In this document: piece after piece, positions 7,148 through 12,927 of the stretch
Numbering within the stretch: the stretch's first letter is position 1
Layout of the letters: each line of letters opens with the position of its first letter
DNA from: CAYLNG01 sp964497855
Lineage (GTDB): Bacteria; Verrucomicrobiota; Kiritimatiellia; SS1-B-03-39; UBA6053
Reading direction: 5' to 3'
Assembly: GCA_964497855.1 (NCBI GenBank)
Contig: CAZCFM010000108.1
Location: 1 to 12,927 of the forward strand
Length of the DNA stretch: 12,927 nt
Notes under the pieces: generated by a model
Databases searched by the model: none
Told to the model about the DNA's origin: nothing
Seen by the model: only the letters and a program-made list of their open reading frames with translations
Made by a program: the position numbers and the translations under genes

Positions 7148-7193
7148 GCGAAGATTCTCCAAGGACAGGGTAAGGGGGAAACAGGGTCAGCCT

Positions 7194-7210
7194 AGTCGAG
7201 AGACTCGACT
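7194..7210. other. Perfect short palindrome in the OmpA-like gene leader
   Basis: AGTCGAG (7194-7200) and CTCGACT (7204-7210) flank a three-base spacer, between the small membrane gene and the OmpA-like gene. No T-run follows on either strand. It could be an operator for the OmpA-like gene or an mRNA hairpin in a shared transcript. Confidence 0.4.
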
Positions 7211-7234
7211 CTGGCAATTGAAATCCCGCGAAGA

Positions 7235-7543
7235 TCACACTTTCAATAGTCCCGCGACCAGTGACACCACAGCAAGGCCCTGAACTGCGCACAGAATGCG
7301 CAGAAAGAGGTGGATGCGAATCTGGTTCGTCCGTAGGCGGAACACGGCGATTCCGCTACAGGTCAGCGAGAACAGGAGTACAGCGAGAGATGTCCGGAAA
7401 TTCAGGGAGGCCTGGGGTGTGGCCGCCCCCGAACGTCCCACCAACGGAAGTAAAATCACCCACACGTAGAAAAGCAAACAGGCGGTTCCGAGGAGTATCG
7501 CCGCGGGTCGGTCACAGAGCTGTGTTTTGGGAAGGGAAGCCAT
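7235..7543 (-). CDS. Small hypothetical membrane protein
   Basis: Predicted 102-residue integral membrane protein of no recognised family. Three hydrophobic segments are visible at about 14-35, 51-69 and 82-100. They are separated by a polar stretch containing GRSGAATPQ and a basic loop RLRTNQIRIH, so the second loop is probably cytoplasmic. The frame is open and the hydrophobic pattern is regular, which supports a real gene. ATG 7543 lacks a clear Shine-Dalgarno sequence. It is divergent from the secreted Met-rich protein and lies 87 bases upstream of the OmpA-like gene in the same direction, so the two may share a transcript. Confidence 0.65.
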   Translation of the reverse strand: MASLPKTQLCDRPAAILLGTACLLFYVWVILLPLVGRSGAATPQASLNFRTSLAVLLFSLTCSGIAVFRLRTNQIRIHLFLRILCAVQGLAVVSLVAGLLKV

Positions 7544-7678
7544 GGGGTCTTTTTGTCTGGCGTGTGGGGAATGTCAAACGAGCTTTTTGTATTGCAGTCT
7601 AAATTCGAAGGACATAGAAGAGGGCTTGTGTTTGAAAAACTGTGTCTGACACCCTTCCTCGGAATCCCTGGAGTCCCC

Positions 7679-8761
7679 ATGCAAAAATCCCCCATCTGTA
7701 GCCTCGTGCTCGCCGCGGCCCTGTCCGCAGCCCCCGTCTTTGCCCAAGCCCCGCAAACCGCCCTTCAGGGAGGTTTCGTTGACGGCGCCGACGTCATGCT
7801 GTTTGCCAATGCACAGCAGATCAACGCCAGCGCCTTCTCGAAGGCCATGAAAGCCCAGCAGCTGCCGGAAATCGCCGAACAACAGAAAATTGCCCAGGAA
7901 AAATTCACCGCCGCCACCGGGCTGGGTGAAAACGACCTGATCGCCATGGTTATGTCCATGGATATTGACGGCATCAATCTGGAGGAACCCGATCCGGCCC
8001 AGATGGAAAAAATCCCCGCCGTTCTCGCGGTTCAACTCGCCAAGTCCGTGACCCTGGAGCAGGTCGCAGCAGGCATCAAGGTCATGCTTGAAGAACAGGC
8101 CGGCGAACTGAATATCACACCCGCCACGATTGACGGTCTGAACCTGCTCGTCATCAAGCCCGCCGATGCAGCAGATGCCGAAGGTGGCCCCAGCCAGGCA
8201 TTCTGCGGCCTCAGCGCCGATGGCAAAACCGTCCTGATGGCCCTCAACAGCGCCTCCATCCAGGCGGGCGTGGGGCGCATCGCCTCCGCTAAAGTTTCAC
8301 TGCCCACGGCGGATATGGACCTCGCCATGAAGACCATGGGCAAAAAACCCATGCGCATGGCCGTCGTATTCCCAGCCAAAGTCCGCGAAATGATCGCTCA
8401 GGGCATTCAGGAAGGTGCTGCAGCCGGTGGCATGGGCGCAATGATGATGCCCTTCGCCACCACCCGTTCCCTGCTTGTCAGTGCGGACGTGAAGAACACC
8501 TTCGATCTGTCCCTCCAGCTGGATCTGGGCAACCCCGAAAACGCCCAGCAGGCTGCGGGTATGATGCAGGGCATGATCCCCATGATGATGATGCAAATGG
8601 GCCCGATGCTCGGACCCAAGGCCATGGAAATGAGCCAAAAACTGAAAATTGCGGCCGAAGGCGGCGTTGCCGGACTGAGCATCTCCCTCACTGCGGAAGA
8701 CCTCAAACCCGACCCCAATGCCGCGCCCGGCATGATGATGCCCATGCAAGACATGGAATAA
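7679..8761 (+). CDS. Secreted Met-rich hypothetical protein
   Basis: Predicted exported protein of 360 residues with a clear signal peptide ending APVFA at 18-22. I do not recognise the family. The mature part starts with a segment (about 35-65) resembling periplasmic proteins of planctomycete/verrucomicrobial genomes that open with a phrase like VMLFANAQQ; that resemblance is from memory. The C-terminal third is strikingly rich in methionine: GGMGAMMMPFA (251-261), the region 295-318 including PMMMMQMGPM, and GMMMPMQDME at the end. Only one Cys remains in the mature part (C176), so no disulfide. ATG 7679 has GGAG (7670-7673) five bases upstream. A terminator follows 24 bases after the stop, so it is probably a single-gene unit. 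Confidence 0.85.
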   Translation: MQKSPICSLVLAAALSAAPVFAQAPQTALQGGFVDGADVMLFANAQQINASAFSKAMKAQQLPEIAEQQKIAQEKFTAATGLGENDLIAMVMSMDIDGINLEEPDPAQMEKIPAVLAVQLAKSVTLEQVAAGIKVMLEEQAGELNITPATIDGLNLLVIKPADAADAEGGPSQAFCGLSADGKTVLMALNSASIQAGVGRIASAKVSLPTADMDLAMKTMGKKPMRMAVVFPAKVREMIAQGIQEGAAAGGMGAMMMPFATTRSLLVSADVKNTFDLSLQLDLGNPENAQQAAGMMQGMIPMMMMQMGPMLGPKAMEMSQKLKIAAEGGVAGLSISLTAEDLKPDPNAAPGMMMPMQDME

Positions 8762-8785
8762 CGCAGCGTCACACCCTTCCCCACC

Positions 8786-8821
8786 AAACCGCGCGGTGAG
8801 AACCGCGCGGTTTTTCTTTTT
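8786..8821 (+). terminator. Intrinsic terminator after the Met-rich protein gene
   Basis: AAACCGCGCGG (8786-8796) and CCGCGCGGTTT (8803-8813) form a perfect 11-bp stem around TGAGAA, followed by TTTTTCTTTTT (8811-8821). The zinc-ribbon gene on the opposite strand ends 12 bases beyond, so the hairpin may serve both convergent transcripts. Confidence 0.95.
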
Positions 8822-8833
8822 CGTGGAGTTGAA

Positions 8834-9415
8834 TCAGAACGCAGCCAGCGCCGGAACTTTGTGTAATCGCAGCATTGCCTGAAGCGGACCACTCAAGGAT
8901 GCAGGGTCTCCCCGTGTAATACGCCGAACGGGAACAGTCTCCGGCAACTTGAGTGCCGAGGTCACATGTGCTTCCTGCTGCGGCAAGGTGAACCCTTTTT
9001 TGCAGCCCGGACAACGCCCCCGTTTGTCAAGATCCGCATCCCGAACCCAGATTTTCTGTCCGCAATAGGGACAGCTCATTTTGAAATCCGCCTCGTTTTC
9101 ATTCCGATACACGAGAAAGCCCGCCGGAACGGCATGGGAACGGGATACCGAACGATACAATTCATCCAAGCGCTGCAAACTCAACACATCCACAAAACGA
9201 ACCAACCCAACCAACAAGTGGGGTTTCATCTCCGCAGAAAAGGAAACATCGGGAACATACGAACGAAAACGCAGTTCGTGCCCAAAAACACGCACACTGT
9301 GACACCCATCCGGCCCGAGCAAGGCCCCCATGTCCTCCAGCATCCACATCGGCAACTCAGATTCGGCCGATACGAGAAGCAACTGAAGGATGGGGAGGTC
9401 TTCGGAGGGTGTCAT
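8834..9415 (-). CDS. Zinc-ribbon hypothetical protein
   Basis: Cytosolic 193-residue protein with no signal peptide or membrane helix. A clear treble-clef/zinc-ribbon motif lies at 115-138: CPYCG (C115, C118), then CPGCKKGF (C135, C138), spaced by 16 residues and very likely binding one zinc. The first 110 residues look like a folded alpha/beta domain (hydrophobic strands near 9-15, 67-76 and 98-103), which I cannot assign. About 55 residues follow the ribbon without a recognisable motif, rich in basic residues (VPVRRITRGD). ATG 9415 has only a distant AAAGG 13 bases upstream. It lies 79 bases downstream of priA on the same strand and may be co-transcribed with it. Function unknown; nucleic-acid or protein binding is a guess. 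Confidence 0.75.
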   Translation of the reverse strand: MTPSEDLPILQLLLVSAESELPMWMLEDMGALLGPDGCHSVRVFGHELRFRSYVPDVSFSAEMKPHLLVGLVRFVDVLSLQRLDELYRSVSRSHAVPAGFLVYRNENEADFKMSCPYCGQKIWVRDADLDKRGRCPGCKKGFTLPQQEAHVTSALKLPETVPVRRITRGDPASLSGPLQAMLRLHKVPALAAF

Positions 9416-9494
9416 GCGAGTAGACTAGCCTTTTGCGTCTCCACTGTCAACCGACAGCTTACACTGGAAATGCTAGGAAAATGCAAGCGGGGGT

Positions 9495-11744
9495 CTACAT
9501 CAGACTCAGGGCATCCACATCGATGACGATCTGTACCTTGCGGTTTTGCGGCAGCGCCGCGAGGGCCCGGCGGAGAGGGATGGTGAAATCTTTGACATTT
9601 CGGGCGCGCGCCACGAGCTGCCACCGGTACATTTTCTGAATCCGCGCCATCGGCGAGGGTCCGGGCGGGGACAGGTTGACGCGCTCCTCCGAGATCGTGC
9701 GCGCCAGAAGTTCGTGCAGCTCACTGGCGAGGCGCTCCACCGCCTTTTCCTCCTCGCCTCGGAAATGCACACAAATCAGTCGGCTGAAGGGCGGATAGTC
9801 CAACTCGCGGCGGGCCTCGATCTCCTCGTCGATAAAGGCATCAAAATCCCCGCGCCGCGCGGCCTGCACCGCCGGATGCGTCGGCGTGTGGGTTTGCAAA
9901 ATGACCTCGCCGGACACATCGCCGCGCCCGGCGCGTCCGGCCACCTGCGTGAAGAGCTGGAAGGCGCGTTCGCCGGCCCGGAAGTCGGGCATGTGCAAGG
10001 TGCCGTCGGCGTTGATGATGCCGACCAGCGTGACGTTGGGGAAGTGCAGCCCCTTGGCGATCATCTGCGTGCCGATCAGGATGTCGATTTCCCCGCGGCG
10101 GAACGCGCCCAGCACGTCGTGATAAGCGTGTTTGGAGGTCATGGTGTCGCTGTCCATGCGCCGCAGGACGGCTTTGGGGAAAAGTTTGGCGAGGGTGCTT
10201 TCGATTTTCTCAGTGCCGGTGCCTACGAACTTCCAGTCCTTTTCACCGCATTCCGGGATGGGGCAGCTGTCGGGAACCCGTTCGGCGTGTCCGCAGAAAT
10301 GGCAGCGAAGATACCCGAGGCGCTTGTGGTAAGTGAGCGACACGCTGCAGTCGGGGCACTGCGGGATGTGGGCGCAAGAAGGACAGCAGAGATGATTGGA
10401 GTAGCCGCGGCGGTTGAGAAAGAGGATGGACTGCTCGCCGCGGTTGATACGCAGGCGCAGGCTCTCCACCAGGTCGTCGGAAAAGAGCTGCGGTTTGCCC
10501 TCGTGCCGCTGGTGCCGCATGTCGATCACCCGCATGACCGGCAGGCGACGGTTGTCGGCCCGTTCATTGAGGCGCGCCAGTTCGTATTTGCCCAACCGCA
10601 CATTGACGAGGCTTTCGACCGACGGGGTGGCGGAGCCCAGCACCACTGTAAGGCCTTCGCGGTGCCCCCGCATCACCGCCACGTCGCGGGCGTGGTAGCG
10701 CGGACTTTCCTCCTGCTTGTAGGTGGGCTCGTGTTCCTCGTCGACCACGATCAACCCGAGATCCTTCACCGGCGCAAACAGGGCGGAGCGGGCACCGACC
10801 ACGATGCGGGCCTCTCCCCGGCGCACCCGGTGCCACTCGTCGTGACGCTCGCCGTCGGACAAATGGCTGTGCAGCACCGCAAGCCCGCCCCCGAAACGTC
10901 CCCGAAAACGTTCAACCGTCTGCGGCGTGAGCGCGATTTCGGGTACGAGCACAATCGCGCCGCGTCCGAGGTCGATGGCATGTTGCAGGGCCTGCAAATA
11001 GACTTCCGTTTTGCCGCTTCCGGTGACGCCGTGCAGGAGGACGACCTTGGCCGCGCGGGAGTCGAGGCCGGCGTTGATGCGGACGAGGGCCTGTTCCTGC
11101 TCGCCGTGCAGGGGCAGCGGCTGCGTGGGCAGAAAGGTGTGTCCGGCCAAGGGGTCTCGCTCGCGCACGCCCTCCTCAATGCGGGCAAAACCGCTCTGCT
11201 CCATCGCGCGGAGCACGGCGTGGGGGGCTTTGGAGGCGCGGACCAGATCGGAGACCAACATGCGCCCGGCGCTGAGCAGAATGTCGAGTGCCGCCGCCTG
11301 ACGCGGGGCACGCCGACGCAGCTCCGCAAGCGCGGCCTCATCCGTGGCCGACGGTCCCGGATAAACGAACAACTGCTTTTTGAACATGGCCCCCTTTTTG
11401 CGCACAGCGCCCGGCAACACCGTGCGGATGGCCTGTTCGATGGGGGCGCAGTAGTAGTCCGCCATCCACGAGGCCAGCCCCATCATCTCCGGACTGATCA
11501 GCGGCTCGGCCTTGGCCAAATCGATAATGTCTTTCAACCCACTGAAGTCGGACGCGTTCCGGAATCCCAGCACAAAGCCCTCGACCTTGCGGTTTCCGAA
11601 GGGAACGACCACCTGGCAGCCGGGAAGGACCCGCTCGCGCAGGGCCTCGGGCACCCGGTAGTCAAACTCCCGGTCCAGAGCGACGTCCACCACCACGCGG
11701 GCGATGGGTCCGTAAACAGGTGAGGATGGGGGAAGGTCCGACAT
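9495..11744 (-). CDS. priA: Primosomal protein N' (replication restart helicase PriA)
   Basis: Superfamily 2 DNA helicase that recognises stalled forks and D-loops, unwinds the lagging arm and starts DnaB reloading. It has 749 residues, close to E. coli's 732. Visible parts: N-terminal DNA-binding domain (about 13-115, VVVDVALDREFDYRVP); Walker A GVTGSGKT at 239-246; DEEH box VVDEEHEPTYKQEE at 333-346; motif III LGSATPS at 369-375; the zinc module at 454-499; motifs V and VI GTQMIAKGLHFPNV (558-571) and QVAGRAGRG (600-608); and the C-terminal domain. Zinc cysteines are C454/457, C463/466, C481/484 and C494/499. ATG 11744 is chosen because the family N-terminus starts there. No strong Shine-Dalgarno precedes it. 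It is divergent from the GbsR-type regulator. Confidence 0.98.
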   Translation of the reverse strand: MSDLPPSSPVYGPIARVVVDVALDREFDYRVPEALRERVLPGCQVVVPFGNRKVEGFVLGFRNASDFSGLKDIIDLAKAEPLISPEMMGLASWMADYYCAPIEQAIRTVLPGAVRKKGAMFKKQLFVYPGPSATDEAALAELRRRAPRQAAALDILLSAGRMLVSDLVRASKAPHAVLRAMEQSGFARIEEGVRERDPLAGHTFLPTQPLPLHGEQEQALVRINAGLDSRAAKVVLLHGVTGSGKTEVYLQALQHAIDLGRGAIVLVPEIALTPQTVERFRGRFGGGLAVLHSHLSDGERHDEWHRVRRGEARIVVGARSALFAPVKDLGLIVVDEEHEPTYKQEESPRYHARDVAVMRGHREGLTVVLGSATPSVESLVNVRLGKYELARLNERADNRRLPVMRVIDMRHQRHEGKPQLFSDDLVESLRLRINRGEQSILFLNRRGYSNHLCCPSCAHIPQCPDCSVSLTYHKRLGYLRCHFCGHAERVPDSCPIPECGEKDWKFVGTGTEKIESTLAKLFPKAVLRRMDSDTMTSKHAYHDVLGAFRRGEIDILIGTQMIAKGLHFPNVTLVGIINADGTLHMPDFRAGERAFQLFTQVAGRAGRGDVSGEVILQTHTPTHPAVQAARRGDFDAFIDEEIEARRELDYPPFSRLICVHFRGEEEKAVERLASELHELLARTISEERVNLSPPGPSPMARIQKMYRWQLVARARNVKDFTIPLRRALAALPQNRKVQIVIDVDALSLM

Positions 11745-11851
11745 GGGACACAGCCTGTCAGGTTCCACGCAGAATAAAAGCGCAGAGCCTTTAAAAAGAA
11801 CCAAGCCGCAAAAGGATTTTTCATTCCTCATTTTTAATGGGCTTTATCGAC

Positions 11852-11879
11852 TTGCAAACTCTCATCATTTCTGTATATT
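11852..11879 (+). promoter_or_regulatory. Probable promoter of the GbsR-type regulator
   Basis: TTGCAA (11852-11857) and TATATT (11874-11879) are separated by 16 bases, matching four and five of six consensus positions. The expected transcription start (11885-11888) coincides with the ATG at 11888, and no Shine-Dalgarno is present. The mRNA would be leaderless or nearly so. The -10 lies exactly in the centre of the palindrome. Confidence 0.6.
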
Positions 11880-11885
11880 CAGAAA
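11868..11885. promoter_or_regulatory. Palindromic operator in front of the regulator gene
   Basis: TTTCTG-TATATT-CAGAAA is a perfect 6-6-6 inverted repeat; extending to 11863-11890 gives 9 of 11 matching positions per arm and reaches the start codon. The same half-sites and spacing recur at 12427-12444. It covers the probable -10, so a bound protein would block transcription. The neighbouring GbsR/MarR-type protein is the obvious candidate ligand. Confidence 0.65.
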
Positions 11886-11887
11886 CA

Positions 11888-12409
11888 ATGAAAACAAACC
11901 TGAGCGACATTGAACAACGCTTTATCCTCCACTGGGGACAGATGGGCGTGCAGTGGGGCATCAACAGGACCGTGGCGCAGGTCCATGCCCTGCTCTACCT
12001 ATCGAAAGCCCCCCTCAACGCGGAGGAAATTTGCGATCGCCTGGGCGTGGCCCGCTCCAATGTCAGCACCAGCCTCCGGGAACTAATGGGCTGGGGCATC
12101 GTACACAAAGTCCCCAAGCTAGGGGAAAAATGCGACTATTTTCACAGCACCCACGACGTCTGGGACCTCGCCCGCACCATTGCCACCGAGCGAAAAAAAC
12201 GCGAAATCGACCCCACCCTCAGCCTGCTGCGCTCCTGCCTACTCGACGCCCGCGCCGATGCCGACGCCGAACCCCACACCCTTCAGCGCCTGGAAGCCAT
12301 GACCACCTTCCTCGACACCGCCTGCTCCGCCTTCGACTCTCTGCAAAAACTTCCAACCCCCGCCCTCAAAGCCCTCCTCCGCTTCGCCAAACCCAACAAA
12401 TCCACCTGA
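11888..12409 (+). CDS. GbsR/MarR family transcriptional regulator
   Basis: DNA-binding repressor of the GbsR-like group (MarR-type winged helix, COG1510), 173 residues. The family signature is clear: RFILHWGQMGVQWGINRTVA at 11-30, then QVHALLYLSKAPLNAEEI, and the recognition helix region DRLGVARSNVSTSLRELMGWG at 50-70. The wing region has VPKLGEKCDYF at 75-85, then WDLARTIATERKKREIDPTL. GbsR homologues respond to small molecules such as choline in Bacillus; the ligand here is unknown. ATG 11888 is preferred: upstream in-frame codons would lie inside the promoter. There is no Shine-Dalgarno. It is divergent from priA and 46 bases before a membrane-protein gene with the same palindrome, so autoregulation and control of that gene are likely. 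Confidence 0.93.
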   Translation: MKTNLSDIEQRFILHWGQMGVQWGINRTVAQVHALLYLSKAPLNAEEICDRLGVARSNVSTSLRELMGWGIVHKVPKLGEKCDYFHSTHDVWDLARTIATERKKREIDPTLSLLRSCLLDARADADAEPHTLQRLEAMTTFLDTACSAFDSLQKLPTPALKALLRFAKPNKST

Positions 12410-12426
12410 TTTTTTTTAATCTTATT

Positions 12427-12444
12427 TTTCTGTCTATACAGAAA
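12427..12444. promoter_or_regulatory. Second copy of the palindromic operator
   Basis: TTTCTG-TCTATA-CAGAAA has the same arms and six-base spacer as 11868-11885. It ends 11 bases before the membrane-protein ATG and overlaps a possible -10, TATACA (12435-12440). No convincing -35 lies upstream; only a T-run (12410-12417) just after the regulator's stop. A start near 12447 would give a leader of about nine bases without a Shine-Dalgarno. Confidence 0.6.
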
Positions 12445-12455
12445 TTACCGACACT

Positions 12456-12833
12456 ATGAAAACCAATATTGATTCCCATGCCAAAGGTCTGCACAACCTC
12501 CTCCGCATCCTGACGTACCTGCTCGCCCTGCCTATCGCCACGTTCTTCTCCCTGTTTTGCGTTCCGATGGTCTGGTTTGCCCTCATCGGGTTCCAGCCCC
12601 TGATGGTGCTCTTTGGCTTGGCCGGACTTTGCGGCACCTACGGACTTTTCCTCGCCGCCATGGCGATACACCCCACGCGTGCCGCCCTTTGTATGCTCGC
12701 CGGCATGGTCGCCATGTTTCCCGCAGTCCCACATGTTGAATTCCAGCGGCAGTGGATTGTAGCCCCCTTCTGGATCGCTTTGCTCCACCAGATCGTCTTC
12801 GTGATCCGTCACCTGCACCGGAGGACCGCATGA
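12456..12833 (+). CDS. Small hypothetical membrane protein, probable target of the adjacent regulator
   Basis: Predicted integral membrane protein of 125 residues with hydrophobic segments at about 17-45, 47-70, 74-92 and 98-118, and basic residues at the end (RHLHRRTA), suggesting that the C-terminus is cytoplasmic. I recognise no family. It follows the GbsR-type regulator by 46 bases with a copy of the same palindrome in between, so it is probably regulated as its partner. Its first four residues, MKTN, equal those of the regulator, and both starts lack a Shine-Dalgarno. The stop TGA at 12831-12833 overlaps a possible next start (ATGA). Confidence 0.75.
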   Translation: MKTNIDSHAKGLHNLLRILTYLLALPIATFFSLFCVPMVWFALIGFQPLMVLFGLAGLCGTYGLFLAAMAIHPTRAALCMLAGMVAMFPAVPHVEFQRQWIVAPFWIALLHQIVFVIRHLHRRTA

Positions 12834-12854
12834 CCCCGCCCCGCCTGGTTCTCG

Positions 12855-12870
12855 CTCCGGGAATCCGGAG
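12855..12870. other. Perfect short hairpin between the last gene and the edge
   Basis: CTCCGG (12855-12860) and CCGGAG (12865-12870) enclose GAAT. It lies between the membrane-protein stop and the end of the partial minus-strand frame. No T-run follows on either side, so it is only a possible terminator or extragenic palindrome. Confidence 0.4.
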
Positions 12871-12876
12871 TAAGCC

Positions 12877-12927
12877 TCAGGGTGTCCAGCGCACCTTGAG
12901 GGTGCGGCCACGGCGGACTTCGACGCT
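12877..12927 (-). CDS. Possible C-terminal tail of a convergent gene (partial)
   Basis: The minus strand is open from the right edge to a TGA at 12877-12879, giving a tail of 16 residues ending RTLKVRWTP. Thirteen of the sixteen codons end in G or C, and the alternating pattern VEVRRGRTLKVRW looks like beta-strand. The rest of the gene is outside the window, so no function is offered. The competing possibility is a plus-strand gene starting at 12830 with ATGA overlap and GGAGG at 12820-12824. Both cannot easily be real. Confidence 0.35.
   Translation of the reverse strand, partial: SVEVRRGRTLKVRWTP

Noticed and set aside
9444..9457. Short hairpin CTGTC-AACC-GACAG between priA and the zinc-ribbon gene as a terminator
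   Set aside because: Only five base pairs and no T-run on the minus strand; it does not justify separating the two genes.
9546..11723. Plus-strand open frame of 725 codons opposite priA
   Set aside because: PriA motifs are complete on the minus strand; the opposite frame is only codon-bias openness.
12366..12911. Minus-strand open frame of 181 codons over the last membrane-protein gene
   Set aside because: Its product is hydrophilic and low-complexity, while the plus strand encodes regular hydrophobic helices and follows an operator-like site.
1..12927. Mobile element, CRISPR array, tRNA or rRNA
   Set aside because: No transposase, integrase, direct-repeat spacer array or recognisable tRNA/rRNA sequence was seen. 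The only tandem repeat array is within the OmpA-like coding region.

Overview
The window is one stretch of bacterial chromosome with moderately high GC and strongly C/G-ending codons. It appears to come from a Gram-negative (two-membrane) bacterium: it encodes an OmpA-type peptidoglycan-binding outer-membrane protein and other exported proteins, and DnaK carries the segment near residues 80-110 that Gram-positive homologues lack. The contiguous dnaK-groES-groEL order, a GbsR-type regulator and secreted proteins of no recognised family would fit the Verrucomicrobiota/Kiritimatiellota/Lentisphaerota area. That placement is inference from gene content only.

Layout. Positions 1-54 may be the tail of an upstream gene. 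Positions 55-370 are a regulatory region with two hairpins, a very AT-rich block holding an inverted repeat, and a leader helix that covers the dnaK Shine-Dalgarno sequence. The chaperone cluster dnaK (371-2263), groES (2334-2624) and groEL (2656-4311) follows on the plus strand. A terminator-like hairpin sits between dnaK and groES, and a strong terminator follows groEL. On the minus strand come an AI-2E-family permease (4390-5517), an OmpA-family protein with seven calcium-type thrombospondin-3 repeats (5654-7147) and a small three-helix membrane protein (7235-7543). A secreted Met-rich protein of unknown function (7679-8761) lies on the plus strand with its own terminator. A zinc-ribbon protein (8834-9415) and primosomal helicase PriA (9495-11744) are on the minus strand. 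The right end has a GbsR/MarR-type regulator (11888-12409) and a small four-helix membrane protein (12456-12833) on the plus strand. The edge ends in an unresolved overlap of two partial reading frames.

How the genes work together. DnaK and GroES/GroEL are the cytosolic protein-folding machinery; no dnaJ, grpE or hrcA is present here. The OmpA-like protein ties outer membrane to cell wall. PriA restarts stalled replication forks.

The two most interesting regulatory signals are these. First, a 13-bp helix in the dnaK leader pairs with the Shine-Dalgarno sequence and looks like an RNA thermometer. Second, nearly identical palindromes (TTTCTG-N6-CAGAAA) lie in front of both the GbsR-type regulator and the adjacent membrane-protein gene. 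They overlap probable -10 elements and imply an autoregulated, possibly leaderless, two-gene module.
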